From: an uncultured Bacillaceae bacterium
GTDB taxonomy: Bacteria; Bacillota; Bacilli; Bacillales; Cytobacillaceae
Reading direction: 5' to 3'
Assembly: GCA_937995745.1 (NCBI GenBank)
Contig: CALKIU010000130.1
Location: forward strand, 1 to 64,000
Length of the DNA: 64,000 bases
A program made the position numbers and the translations under genes. The notes under the pieces are model-generated. The model made no database searches, was not told the origin of the DNA, and saw only the letters and a list, made by a program, of their open reading frames with translations. Position 1 is the first letter of the stretch. Each line of letters starts with the position of its first letter. Positions 7,981-16,507 of the stretch are shown piece by piece.

Positions 7981-8733
7981 ATGAATGAAGTCATTCAATC
8001 TTTAAAAAATCACCGTTCAGTCAGGGAATACGATCCGGCAAAAGACGTCAGCGCGGAGCAGATTCAAACCATTGTCGAAGCGGCCTTGGCGGCGCCCAAC
8101 TGGATTAACGGACAGCAAGTCAGCGTCATTGAAGTCCGCGATCCCGAGAAAAAGGAAGCTTTGGCCAATGCGTGCGGAGGCCAGCAGTGGATTAAAGATG
8201 CTCCTGTTTTTCTCGTGTTTTGTCTCGATTTTTACCGGGCAAAACTCGTGTCCGAAATGCACCATACTGAATTCCGCCTGCCCGAGGAAATTGATGCCGT
8301 CATTATCGGTTCCACAGATGTAGGAATTGCGCTGGGTACGGCTGTAGCCGCTGCCGAATCAATGGGGCTCGGGACGGTACCAATCGGAGCGGTCCGAAAA
8401 AATCCGCAAACTTTTATCGACCTTTTGCAATTGCCGGAATATGTATATCCGATCTGCGGCCTGGTCGTCGGACATCCGAGCGGTCTTCCGTTGCAGAAAC
8501 CGCGCCTGCCCCTTGAGGCAACGTACCATAAAGAAACGTACGCAGCGGACATTCAAAAAGAAATGATTGAACAATACGACAAAACGTTCGCCGACTACAC
8601 GTTCCGCCGTTCAAACGGCCAGGAAACCGGCGATTGGTCCACCCGGGTGGCCAATTTTTACGCGACGGGCATTCTTCAATACAGCGACAAAACCAGCACA
8701 GCTCTCAAAAAACAAGGTTTTCATTATAAATAA
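7981..8733 (+). CDS. nfrA2: NADPH-dependent FMN reductase / nitroreductase, NfrA2 (YcnD) type
   Basis: The protein has 250 residues, the length of NfsA/NfrA-type flavoproteins. Signatures of the family include NHRSVREYD at the N-terminus (FMN phosphate contact), NGQQVSVIEV, GIALGTAVAAAESMGLGTVPIGAVR in two pieces, and VGHPSG followed by KPRLP. Similarity by eye to B. subtilis YcnD runs over the whole length. Such enzymes reduce free FMN, nitroaromatics or quinones with NAD(P)H. The start at 7981 follows GGGAGTGATG; an in-frame ATG at 7942 lies inside the promoter. It is monocistronic and ends before a strong terminator. Confidence 0.9.
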   Translation: MNEVIQSLKNHRSVREYDPAKDVSAEQIQTIVEAALAAPNWINGQQVSVIEVRDPEKKEALANACGGQQWIKDAPVFLVFCLDFYRAKLVSEMHHTEFRLPEEIDAVIIGSTDVGIALGTAVAAAESMGLGTVPIGAVRKNPQTFIDLLQLPEYVYPICGLVVGHPSGLPLQKPRLPLEATYHKETYAADIQKEMIEQYDKTFADYTFRRSNGQETGDWSTRVANFYATGILQYSDKTSTALKKQGFHYK

Positions 8734-8764
8734 TCCGGGCCGGGAGGGATCCCGCCCCCTCGTC

Positions 8765-8816
8765 AAACCTCTTATTGCAGCAGCGTTCATGCTTGTGCAA
8801 TAGGAGGTTTTTGTTT
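8765..8816 (+). terminator. Rho-independent terminator
   Basis: Fifteen-base arms AAACCTCTTATTGCA (8765-8779) and the complement at 8796-8810, followed by T-rich sequence. Confidence 0.9.
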
Positions 8817-8866
8817 TAACTGCGTGCGGCTCCCTTCCGTTTCAAACGCCTGATTCATCCGTGAAA

Positions 8867-8895
8867 TGTTAACTTCATTAAATTAAAGGTTGACA
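8867..8895 (+). promoter_or_regulatory. BirA (biotin repressor) operator
   Basis: TGTTAAC (8867-8873) and GTTGACA (8889-8895) form the split palindrome of Bacillus BirA sites with a 15-base spacer. The right arm contains the TTGACA -35 hexamer, so bound biotinyl-AMP-BirA would block the promoter. The genes that follow are the biotin-regulated yhfUTS set of B. subtilis. Confidence 0.85.
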
Positions 8896-8980
8896 AATAA
8901 ACAATATCATTATAGTTTATTGATATACAAATTTTTCATGCGACCTTAATATACAAAATATTTAGACTAGGGGAATTAGA

Positions 8981-9565
8981 ATGAAAATTAAAGATATGAT
9001 GTACATTTCTTTGTTTGCCGCTGTGATAGCCGTTTTAGGGCTCGTTCCGCCCATCCCGGTGCCGTTTACACCGGTTCCGATTACCTTGCAATCTTTGGGA
9101 GTGGGGCTCGCCGGCGCCGTTTTGGGGGCAAAACGCGGGTTTTTGAGCATTTTTTTGTTTGTTCTGCTCGTTGCCGCCGGTGTTCCGTTATTGGCGGGCG
9201 GACGCGGAGGATTGGCCGTTTTGTTCGGGCCGAGCGGAGGGTACGTCATGGGATATCCAATCGGAGCGTTTGTCGTCGGATTGCTGGTGGAAAGGTATTG
9301 GGACAAGCTAAAGTTTTGGAACTTGTTTTTCTTTCAAGTCATTGGCGGAATTATTGTCGTCCATTTTTTCGGGATCATTTACCTTTCGTATATCACCGAA
9401 ACCCCGCTGTTGGCGGCAGCCTTGTCTTCGGCTGTCTTTTTGCCCGGCGACACGTTAAAACTTTTGGCGGCCAGCTACATTGCCCGGCAGATTAATCAAA
9501 GACATCCGCTCATTAAAGCCAATAAACAAAAAGAACCGCCCGTTTTATCCAAACGGCTCGTTTAA
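8981..9565 (+). CDS. bioY: BioY, biotin transporter substrate-binding subunit
   Basis: The protein has 194 residues with six predicted membrane helices. BioY signatures are visible: PIPVPFTPVPITLQSLG in the first loop, LAGAVLGAKRGF, and GPSGGYVMGYPIGAFVVG. BioY is the S-component that captures biotin at very low concentration, alone or with the shared ECF energising module, which is not in this window. GGGGA precedes the ATG. It is the first gene of a three-gene operon under a BirA operator, matching yhfU in B. subtilis. Confidence 0.95.
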   Translation: MKIKDMMYISLFAAVIAVLGLVPPIPVPFTPVPITLQSLGVGLAGAVLGAKRGFLSIFLFVLLVAAGVPLLAGGRGGLAVLFGPSGGYVMGYPIGAFVVGLLVERYWDKLKFWNLFFFQVIGGIIVVHFFGIIYLSYITETPLLAAALSSAVFLPGDTLKLLAASYIARQINQRHPLIKANKQKEPPVLSKRLV

Positions 9566-9590
9566 TACTTGAGGCATCAGGGGTGAAAAC

Positions 9591-11063
9591 ATGATTGGAC
9601 AATACTTGCCGGAATTTGCAGAGAAATTCCCGCATAAACCGGCGGTAAAGGCTGACGGTGTGCAAGTGACATACGGGGAATTTTATGAGAATGTAAAGAA
9701 ACTGCAATATCATATGCAGAAAAAAACCGGCACGGACAAAGGCAGGAAAGTGGCCATTTTTATCGGCAATAAGCCGGCTTTTCTTGAGGTCTTTTTGGCG
9801 GCGGCCTCCCTCGGCTGGATGGGCGTCCCCGTTGATCCGAAGTGGACGGCCGGGGAGCTGGCGGATATTTTGGCCGAACTGCAGCCCGATTTGGCCGTGT
9901 TTGAAAAAGAGCCGCCTCCCGGATTTCCGTTTCCATCCCTTGTTTATGCGGAAGTGATGTTAACGGAAAAAAGCGGCCTTCATTGGATTTCCCATGATGA
10001 TTGGGAGAGGGATTTTTACATCGGCTACACTTCCGGTTCTTCGGGAAGGCCAAAAGGGTATATCCGCAACCATCGCTCCTGGCTGGAGAGCTTCCGTGTT
10101 GCCGAAGAAGTATTTTCCATATCGCGGGATGACGGATTTTTTGCCCCGGGACCGTTTTGCCATTCCTTGTCCTTGTTTGCTGCCGTCCATGCCCTGCATC
10201 TCGGGGCGACCGTTTATATTATGGAATCATTTGCTGCGGAAAAAGCGGTCGATTTGATAAAAAAGGAACCCATCACTCTTATATATGCCGTTCCAACGAT
10301 GATTTACGCGATCGTTCGTGAATGTGAAAAACGCGGGGAGCAAATCGGCTCATTGCAAAAAATGATTGTCACCGGCGCAAAGTGGGAGACGGAACAGAAA
10401 GAGCGGGCAAAGCTGTTTTTTCCGAATGTTTCCCGGTATGAGTTTTACGGGGCGTCAGAATTAAGTTTTATTACATATATAGATGAAAAAGGATTTGCCG
10501 AAAACCCGAAGAGCATCGGCCGCCCTTTTCCGGGGGTCGATATCCGGATTGTCAACGACAAAGGCGAATGTTTGCCTCCGGAAAAAACGGGCGAGGTTTA
10601 CGTGAAAAGCGGGATGATCTTTACCGGCTACTACAACCGGCCGGAATTGACGGAGGAAGTGTTCCGCGGCGGTTATGTCACGGTCGGCGATATCGGATTC
10701 GTTGACGAAAAAGGATACTTGACGCTGGCGGGAAGAAAGAAAAATATGATTATCAGCGGCGGGCTCAATATTTATCCGGAAGAAGTGGAAGAGGTGCTCC
10801 GCAATCATCCCGCCGTAAAAGAGGCGGTCGTCCTCGGCATTCCGGACCCGTACTGGGGGGAGAGGTTAACTGCTTTCATTGAATGGGAAGCGGAGGAGGA
10901 GCCCGGTTCCCTTGAAGTCCATTGCCGACGGGAGCTTCCCGCCTATAAATGTCCGAAAGAATACATCACGGTGGACCGTTTTCCGATGACCGCCAGCGGA
11001 AAAGTGGCCCGAAATGAATTTCAAAAACTTGTTATGGAAAAGCGGCAGGCGGTGGAAAGATGA
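9591..11063 (+). CDS. yhfT: Acyl-CoA synthetase of the biotin regulon, YhfT-like
   Basis: The protein has 490 residues and is an adenylate-forming (ANL) enzyme. Motifs in order are the phosphate loop YTSGSSGRPKG (about 145-155), YGASELSF (about 286), TGYYNRPE, the hinge region VGDIGFVDEKGYLTLAGRK in pieces, and the C-terminal lysine motif TASGKVAR. It should activate a carboxylic acid with ATP and CoA. In the BirA regulon it is thought to act with the adjacent thiolase, perhaps on a biotin precursor acyl chain, but the substrate is unproven. The gene lies 25 bases after bioY and overlaps the thiolase start by four bases (ATGA), so translation is coupled. Confidence 0.88.
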   Translation: MIGQYLPEFAEKFPHKPAVKADGVQVTYGEFYENVKKLQYHMQKKTGTDKGRKVAIFIGNKPAFLEVFLAAASLGWMGVPVDPKWTAGELADILAELQPDLAVFEKEPPPGFPFPSLVYAEVMLTEKSGLHWISHDDWERDFYIGYTSGSSGRPKGYIRNHRSWLESFRVAEEVFSISRDDGFFAPGPFCHSLSLFAAVHALHLGATVYIMESFAAEKAVDLIKKEPITLIYAVPTMIYAIVRECEKRGEQIGSLQKMIVTGAKWETEQKERAKLFFPNVSRYEFYGASELSFITYIDEKGFAENPKSIGRPFPGVDIRIVNDKGECLPPEKTGEVYVKSGMIFTGYYNRPELTEEVFRGGYVTVGDIGFVDEKGYLTLAGRKKNMIISGGLNIYPEEVEEVLRNHPAVKEAVVLGIPDPYWGERLTAFIEWEAEEEPGSLEVHCRRELPAYKCPKEYITVDRFPMTASGKVARNEFQKLVMEKRQAVER

Positions 11064-12199
11064 GAAACGCCGTCATGGTCGCCGCAAAAAGAACCGCAAT
11101 CGGAAAGGTTGGAGGAATGTTCCGTCACGTGCCGCCTGAAGAGTTGGCGGGGACGGTGATTCGCGCCCTTCTGGACGAGTATCCGGTTCCGGTGGAATCA
11201 ATCGATGAAGTCATTTTGGGAAATGCGGTCGGGCCGGGAGGAAATTTGGCTCGCCTGTCCGCTTTGACTGCCGGCCTGCCGGTGGAGGTGCCGGGAGTGA
11301 CGGTGGACAGGCAATGCGGTTCGGGGCTGGAAGCGGTTATACTGGCGGCAAGGCTCATTCAGGCAGGTGCGGGCGACATCTATTTGGCCGGAGGAGTGGA
11401 AAGCACCAGTCTCGCTCCGTGGAAATTGGCCAAGCCTCTCAACCATTTCAAGCAGTTTCCCGAAGTGATGCCGAGGGCGCGTTTTTCACCGCTATCCGTG
11501 GGAGATCCCGATATGGGCATCGCCGCGGAAAACGTGGCCGAACGGTTCGGAATCACGCGGGAAGATCAGGATCGCTTTGCTTTGAACAGCCACCGGAAAG
11601 CGGTGCAGGCGCAAAAAACCGGCCGATTTGCCGGGGAGATCGTTCCGGTCCGCGGACGGGCTCAGGATGAATGCCCCCGCCCGGACACTTCATTGGAAAA
11701 ACTGGCGCAGCTGCCCCCTGTTTTTCAAGAGGGCGGGACGGTGACGGCAGGGAATGCTTGTCCGATAAACGACGGAGCGGCTGTTGTCCTCGTGATGTCG
11801 GAGGAAAAATGCCGCGAACTGGATTTCGTGCCGGTTGCCCGTTTTGTCGATGCGGCCGTTGCCGGGGTGGATCCGAATATTCTCGGCATCGGGCCTGTTC
11901 CGGCCGTTAAAAAATTGCTGGCGCGGACCGGTTTGACCGTTGACGATATCGATCTCGTCGAATTCAATGAAGCTTTTGCCTCGCAGGTGCTCGCTTCCTT
12001 GCGTGAACTGCAAATCCCGGAAGAAAAAGTCAATTTGGGCGGCGGAGCGATCGCCCTCGGACATCCGTACGGAGCATCGGGAGCCGTCCTCGTCACAAGA
12101 TTGTGCTCCGAATTGCGGCGAAAAGGAGGAAAGTACGGCCTCGCCACTCTCGGCATTGCCGGCGGCCTCGGCCTGGCAATGCTTTTGGAAAAAATTTAA
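11060..12199 (+). CDS. yhfS: Thiolase-family protein YhfS-like, second catalytic Cys missing
   Basis: The protein has 379 residues and full thiolase length. The nucleophile Cys86 is present in DRQCGSG, NEAFA at 303-307, and GHPYGASGA with His335. Near the C-terminus, where thiolases carry the acid/base Cys in a C-I-G-G-G-x-G motif, this protein reads TLGIAGGLG, so Gly365 replaces the Cys; the codon is GGC against TGC. Without it a normal Claisen condensation or thiolysis is doubtful, although acyl transfer to Cys86 may remain. It is coupled to yhfT and is the last gene of the BirA operon; a terminator follows inside the end of the opposing gene. Confidence 0.85.
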   Translation: MRNAVMVAAKRTAIGKVGGMFRHVPPEELAGTVIRALLDEYPVPVESIDEVILGNAVGPGGNLARLSALTAGLPVEVPGVTVDRQCGSGLEAVILAARLIQAGAGDIYLAGGVESTSLAPWKLAKPLNHFKQFPEVMPRARFSPLSVGDPDMGIAAENVAERFGITREDQDRFALNSHRKAVQAQKTGRFAGEIVPVRGRAQDECPRPDTSLEKLAQLPPVFQEGGTVTAGNACPINDGAAVVLVMSEEKCRELDFVPVARFVDAAVAGVDPNILGIGPVPAVKKLLARTGLTVDDIDLVEFNEAFASQVLASLRELQIPEEKVNLGGGAIALGHPYGASGAVLVTRLCSELRRKGGKYGLATLGIAGGLGLAMLLEKI

Positions 12200-12234
12200 A
12201 GGCGCCGGGCATTGCTGCCAAAGTGCCGGGCACC

Positions 12235-13416
12235 TCACCGTTTTTGCCGGCGCAGACGCCGGTTTTCTTTTTTGAGGGCGGCGATTTCTTGTCTTAAACG
12301 GGCGATCTCTTCGTTTTTCTTGTATGTTTCGATATAGTGGATTTTAAAGTATTCGATGTCCTTTGTTCCGGCGGGCATTTTTGAAGGGCGCTTGTAAACC
12401 TCTTTATATAATGCGGACAAGTCGGCAGCGACTTTTTTGATGCAATGGTGTTTTTTCACGAACGGCCGGCCTTTTCTTGAAAGCTGCCAGCGCAACTCTT
12501 TGTCGAGGATGATTTTGCGCAATTGCTTCTTAATGTTATCCGGATTGACGTTTAAAACAGGGATTTCTTCCCCGAGGCTGTTGATCAGGTCATGACGGAT
12601 ATAGGTCAGCACCGGTTTGCCCATGGCCATGCATTCCAACGCGGCAATCCCGTACCATCCTTTATGAAGTTCGTCGACCATGATATCCGCTTTTTTAAAC
12701 CATTCCATTGTTTGTTTATGGGGAATCCGGCTTGCCGTGAAAAATTCAAAATTCAGACCTTCTTTTTTTAACTCGTTTACGGCTTTTTTGATAATGGCCG
12801 TTCCTTTGATTTCCGGTATAGAGGGGATGTGAACGACGAGCGGCTTTGCCTTGTTTTTGTCGATGCCCACATGTTCGTATTTGGAAAGGTCAATGCCGCG
12901 GGGGATGACTTTGGCCCGGGGAAAATATCCATGCATTTCCGGATCCTGGACGATGAACTCATCCACGTATTCAGTCAGAAAGTCATTATGTTTTCGCTGC
13001 ACAGATTCTTCCCAGGGAACGGTGTATCCGTATTTAAAAAAACTGTAAGGATCGACTTTCTTATGGACGGACGGATAGCGGAGATCATTGCCGGTAAAAC
13101 GGTAGACAATCCTTTTTCCACGGCATTTTATTAAGGGAATATCCAGACCCTGGTAGTCGGTGTAAGGTCCGTTAAAAAGAAGAGGCCTCCACCAAAGATG
13201 ATAAATATCGTAATCTTCTTCGATCAATTGTTTTAACGTGTCCATCATAATTTCGGCCCGTGTTTGGCGGGTAAAAAGAATTTCCCGGTCGGCTTCATAG
13301 CCGAAGGGATGCTTGGAGTAGTGAACAAAAGTGACATCGATTCCTTGTCTTCTTAATTCGCGCGCCATTTCCATCGCTTGGTCGGAGTGATTTTTCGGCC
13401 CCATTAACACTTTCAA
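12235..13416 (-). CDS. Family 4-type glycosyltransferase with C-terminal coiled coil
   Basis: The protein has about 393 residues of GT-B type. The N-terminal domain starts MKVLMGPKNHSDQAMEMA, and VIPRGIDLSKY opens the second Rossmann domain. The donor-binding segment is GWYGIAALECMAMGKPVLTY, close to the E-x7-E pattern of GT4 enzymes. The last 35 residues are a charged helix with heptad pattern (EIARLRQEIAALKKENRRLR). The start is likely TTG 13416, six bases after GAGGTG; a GTG at 13425 overlaps the ribosome site. It is last in a leftward glycan operon. Donor and acceptor are unknown; a role in the spore or cell-surface polysaccharide is inferred. Confidence 0.85.
   Translation of the reverse strand: MKVLMGPKNHSDQAMEMARELRRQGIDVTFVHYSKHPFGYEADREILFTRQTRAEIMMDTLKQLIEEDYDIYHLWWRPLLFNGPYTDYQGLDIPLIKCRGKRIVYRFTGNDLRYPSVHKKVDPYSFFKYGYTVPWEESVQRKHNDFLTEYVDEFIVQDPEMHGYFPRAKVIPRGIDLSKYEHVGIDKNKAKPLVVHIPSIPEIKGTAIIKKAVNELKKEGLNFEFFTASRIPHKQTMEWFKKADIMVDELHKGWYGIAALECMAMGKPVLTYIRHDLINSLGEEIPVLNVNPDNIKKQLRKIILDKELRWQLSRKGRPFVKKHHCIKKVAADLSALYKEVYKRPSKMPAGTKDIEYFKIHYIETYKKNEEIARLRQEIAALKKENRRLRRQKR
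12247..12272 (+). terminator. Terminator of the biotin operon inside the opposing gene
   Basis: CCGGCG (12247-12252) pairs with CGCCGG (12257-12262), then TTTTCTTTTT. It lies within the last codons of the leftward glycosyltransferase gene. Confidence 0.8.
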
Positions 13417-13430
13417 TGAAAACACCTCTG

Positions 13431-14141
13431 TTATTTTTCTTTTTTACGTGCCTTATCGTTCCGGTGTTTGGCGTTTAAAATCTTTTGCATGAGACTTTTA
13501 TTTTTATAGGCTTTAAAATACTGCATGGCCAGGGAGTAATTATAAGCGTAATTGGGATTGCTTTTGGCTTTTAGCGGCTTGTGCCATAAATGATAAATGA
13601 AATGGTCCAGTCTTTTGTGTCTCCCGCACATCGTTTCTAGGGCACAAAAGAATGCATCATCCGCACCGCCCCAGCCGACAAATCTTTCGTCCCAGCCGCC
13701 GACGGCTTCAAAATGTTTGCGGGGCACGACGTTAATTCCGCCGACTGTCCGGGGAGTTCTTTGTTTCACTTCCAAGTGCATTTTTACCGGCCAATGCGGT
13801 TTGGCGGCCAGCAGTTGTTTCGTGCTGTTTTCGGAAATATCGAGCACTTGTTTATAAGGGATCACCCATGCCGCCCGATCCAACAAATTGACAGCCTGTT
13901 TGATGATGTGCGGATCATAGAACATATCTGCATCGGCAATGACAAAAATGTCCCGGGTCGCTTGTTTGGCCGCTTGGTTGACGGCTCTTGATTTGGAAAA
14001 CAATTGAGTCTTGCACGTGCCGACGCATATTTCCGCATCAGGAAGCAATTCCCGGTAAAATTGCAAAATCCAATGAAACGATCTTACCCGTGAAGGATGA
14101 TCGGGTCGGAAAGGAATCAAGACCGATATGAGCTTGAACAT
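13431..14141 (-). CDS. Family 2-type glycosyltransferase with galactosyltransferase-like C-terminal motif
   Basis: The protein has 236 residues in a GT-A fold. It begins with ISVLIPFRPDHPSR, has the metal-binding DADMF (about residues 69-73), and the C-terminal GGWDERFVGWGGADDAFF, the motif shared with beta-1,4-galactosyltransferase-like enzymes. No membrane segment is seen, so it is probably cytosolic or peripheral. It lies 14 bases upstream of the GT4 gene in the same leftward unit. It should transfer a sugar during surface-glycan assembly; the sugar is unknown. Confidence 0.85.
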   Translation of the reverse strand: MFKLISVLIPFRPDHPSRVRSFHWILQFYRELLPDAEICVGTCKTQLFSKSRAVNQAAKQATRDIFVIADADMFYDPHIIKQAVNLLDRAAWVIPYKQVLDISENSTKQLLAAKPHWPVKMHLEVKQRTPRTVGGINVVPRKHFEAVGGWDERFVGWGGADDAFFCALETMCGRHKRLDHFIYHLWHKPLKAKSNPNYAYNYSLAMQYFKAYKNKSLMQKILNAKHRNDKARKKEK

Positions 14142-14192
14142 GGTATCACCAAATTTTTCCTTTTTGAAAAATAAACGTCAACAGGAACACGA

Positions 14193-15350
14193 TCATCCGC
14201 TTGGAAGGATGGCCTGGTAATGCTGGATGATCGTATTTTTATAGGGGAGCAGCTTTTTAATGGTGCGGCGAATGCAGTCATCGAGCGTTTCCGGCGTTTT
14301 TCTCAGCAAACGGGTCAGGAATCCCTTGTTTTCCATGATCATATGGTGGTCTTCTTTTTCCACGCGCGGATTTTTGATGTGGGTGACGGCGACGGGGATG
14401 TTGAAGGCTTGGCAGGCTTCTTTTACGGCTTCGGCCAATTCTTTTGGACTGATTAACAGGGTATACTGGTTGAACACTTCAAACTTTCTTTCTTTTTTCA
14501 TTTCCGCCGCGCGCACGATGGAAGTGGCGGCATCATTCAACGTGATGAACGGTTTTCTTTGTTCCCCTTTTCCGTAAATGGTAATCGGATGTCCGGCAAG
14601 CGCCTGGGCGCAAAACCGGTTGGGAACGACGCCGAAGTAAAAATCAAAATCAAATCTTGTCGCCAATTTTTCGCTGAGGGCCGTCTCTTCCGTTTCCGTG
14701 CCGAAGACGATGGAAGTTCTGATGTCGGTAAGAGGAAGTTTCCATAAATGGTGGGCCAAGTACAAGTTGTTGACGTCGTTTGCTTTGCTCATGTGGTACC
14801 AGGAGGTGGCCATGCCGGGATAGATGACGGTGTCCATGACGTTTCCCCGTTCGTCCCGGATGTCAAGGAACCCTTCCGGAATGGGGAATTCCGGAGCCCC
14901 GTAGACGCCGGTTGTCGTGGTGGTGATGAGGTGAGTGTCCTCAAGGCCGAGCTCTTTCATGCCCCACAATAAATTGCGGAGCATGCCGTTGTTGTTTTCT
15001 TGCGTGAAAGAAGCGAGCTGTCCGTTGATTTGCGAGTAGGGGGCGCTCGGTTGGGCGGCCAAATGGACGATGGCGCGCGGTTTAAATTGGGCGAGCAATT
15101 GATATGCGAAATCTTTGTTGCTGATGTCGCCTTCGATGAAATGGATATTCTCAAATCCTTTTTCTTTGGCCGTTTTGATTCTCGTTTGGATGTCGTATAC
15201 GGGAACGGCGCTGATTCCGCCGACATTTTCAACCCATTTTCTCCGCTGCAAATTGTCGACGCCAATGATAAGTTCGTTTTTGAACGTTTTGCCCAATTTT
15301 AAAAAAACTGGCCAGCCCATGTAGCCGTCCGCTCCTGTTAACAGAATCAC
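14193..15350 (-). CDS. SDR enzyme resembling UDP-sulfoquinovose synthase (SQD1/SqdB)
   Basis: The protein has 385 residues and is an extended SDR. The NAD loop is unusual, GADGYMGWP, close to the GGDGYCGW of SQD1. Further shared features with SQD1 are the conserved NLQRR after the second strand, LAAQPSAPYSQI, YPGMATSWYHMSKAND with the Tyr-x3-Lys pair, NRFCAQALAGHPITIYGKG, the FNQYT segment and NPRVEKEDHH. SQD1 adds sulfite to UDP-glucose to make UDP-sulfoquinovose. Similarity over the full length is by memory, not by search, and a different UDP-sugar epimerase or dehydratase remains possible. The GTG start at 15350 has AAAGGAGTG before it. It heads the leftward operon of two glycosyltransferases. 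Confidence 0.75.
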   Translation of the reverse strand: MILLTGADGYMGWPVFLKLGKTFKNELIIGVDNLQRRKWVENVGGISAVPVYDIQTRIKTAKEKGFENIHFIEGDISNKDFAYQLLAQFKPRAIVHLAAQPSAPYSQINGQLASFTQENNNGMLRNLLWGMKELGLEDTHLITTTTTGVYGAPEFPIPEGFLDIRDERGNVMDTVIYPGMATSWYHMSKANDVNNLYLAHHLWKLPLTDIRTSIVFGTETEETALSEKLATRFDFDFYFGVVPNRFCAQALAGHPITIYGKGEQRKPFITLNDAATSIVRAAEMKKERKFEVFNQYTLLISPKELAEAVKEACQAFNIPVAVTHIKNPRVEKEDHHMIMENKGFLTRLLRKTPETLDDCIRRTIKKLLPYKNTIIQHYQAILPSG

Positions 15351-15443
15351 TGGGCGTCACTCCTTTTTATCAATAAAAGGTGCCTTTATGGCTTTTAAAT
15401 TTTATCGGGCTCTTCATTTAGGCTGACATCTCTCACCAATAAA

Positions 15444-15489
15444 CAGCCCCTGAATATACATAAAACAAAACGGCTTACGACAGGGGCTG
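15444..15489 (+). repeat. Inverted repeat covering the ribosome site of the next gene
   Basis: CAGCCCCTG (15444-15452) and CAGGGGCTG (15481-15489) are perfect 9-base complements. The right arm contains AGGGG, the only ribosome-site candidate for the GTG at 15494, so the RNA hairpin could limit its translation. Confidence 0.5.
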
Positions 15490-15493
15490 GTTT

Positions 15494-16399
15494 GTGTTGA
15501 TCTTGGTGACAGGTGCAGCAGGATATATCGGTTCTTCTTTTACGCGAAATTTGGCACAAAAAGTGGGCCGGGAAAACATCCGTGCAGTGGATAATTTTGA
15601 AATTGGAACGATTCGGGATTTGGACGGATTGAGAGTGGAAGCGGCAGATGCAACGGATGAGCGGCAAGTGAAACAAATGCTCGACGGAGTGGAAACGGTT
15701 GTTCATCTGGCGGCATACAGTGATATCCGATTGTGTGAAAAGCAGGGCAAAAACGCCATTTTAAATAATCTCTACAGTGTCAAGTTATTGTTGGAGGAAG
15801 GTAGAAAACAACAACTGAAAAGATTTATTTTTCCCTCATCATTTGCAGTGTATGCCGGCGGTCACCGCGTTATTCATGAAGGAACTCCGAAAAAGCCCTA
15901 TAATTTTTACGGTTTTTTAAAGCATTGGGCAGAAGAATTGATTGTATCGTATGCGGAAAGATATGGAATGGAGTATGTCATTTTCCGGCAAACAAATGTT
16001 GTCGGAAAAGGCTTGCTTGAAAAAGGCACGGTAATGAATGTCTTGTGCCGGCGGGCGAAAGAAGGCTTGCCCCTTGTCATATACGGGGACGGGAAGCAAA
16101 TGCGCAACTTTATTCATTTAAAGGATTTGCTCCTGTTTTATGAACGCGCTTTAACGGAAAATACCGGCATTTATAATTTGGGCGGAGTAGACACCAAATC
16201 AGTCAAAGACATTGCCCAAGAAGTAGCCGCAGCGGCAGAAGAAATATATGGGAAAAAAGTTGCCATTGAATACAGGGAAAGCATCCAGCCGGAAGTCATG
16301 AAAAACGAATTTCAATTCGACATCAGCAAACTGGTCAAAGATTTCCGCATCCGCCCGCAAATCACCGTCAAACAAATGATTCGCGAGCTGCTAGTTTGA
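15494..16399 (+). CDS. NAD-dependent sugar-nucleotide epimerase/dehydratase (YtcB/GalE-like)
   Basis: The protein has 301 residues and is an extended SDR. The N-terminal loop is VTGAAGYIGSS, then VVHLAAYSD (about 68-76), the catalytic SSFAVYAG region, and YNFYGFLKHWAEE with Tyr-x3-Lys. The substrate-side segment is RQTNVVGKG, followed by VIYGDGKQMRNFIHLKD. It is expected to interconvert or dehydrate a UDP- or dTDP-sugar. It is divergent from the SQD1-like gene and ends in a shared terminator with the next leftward glycosyltransferase. The start GTG 15494 is weakly supported. The precise sugar cannot be told. Confidence 0.85.
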   Translation: MLILVTGAAGYIGSSFTRNLAQKVGRENIRAVDNFEIGTIRDLDGLRVEAADATDERQVKQMLDGVETVVHLAAYSDIRLCEKQGKNAILNNLYSVKLLLEEGRKQQLKRFIFPSSFAVYAGGHRVIHEGTPKKPYNFYGFLKHWAEELIVSYAERYGMEYVIFRQTNVVGKGLLEKGTVMNVLCRRAKEGLPLVIYGDGKQMRNFIHLKDLLLFYERALTENTGIYNLGGVDTKSVKDIAQEVAAAAEEIYGKKVAIEYRESIQPEVMKNEFQFDISKLVKDFRIRPQITVKQMIRELLV

Positions 16400-16404
16400 A
16401 AAAA

Positions 16405-16433
16405 ATCAGTGGGTGTTCCCCACTGATTTTTTT
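16405..16433. terminator. Bidirectional rho-independent terminator
   Basis: ATCAGTGGG (16405-16413) pairs with CCCACTGAT (16419-16427), with an A-run before and a T-run after. Confidence 0.92.
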
Positions 16434-16507
16434 GATGCCGTCCGCCTGCCTCCGGTAAGCGGCCCTTGAAACAGGGAACCCGCCGCCATGTGCGGGACAG
16501 GGGGGAC

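Noticed and set aside
11690..12238. 182-codon leftward frame in yhfS
   Set aside because: It is antisense to thiolase coding sequence; the thiolase motifs decide the strand.
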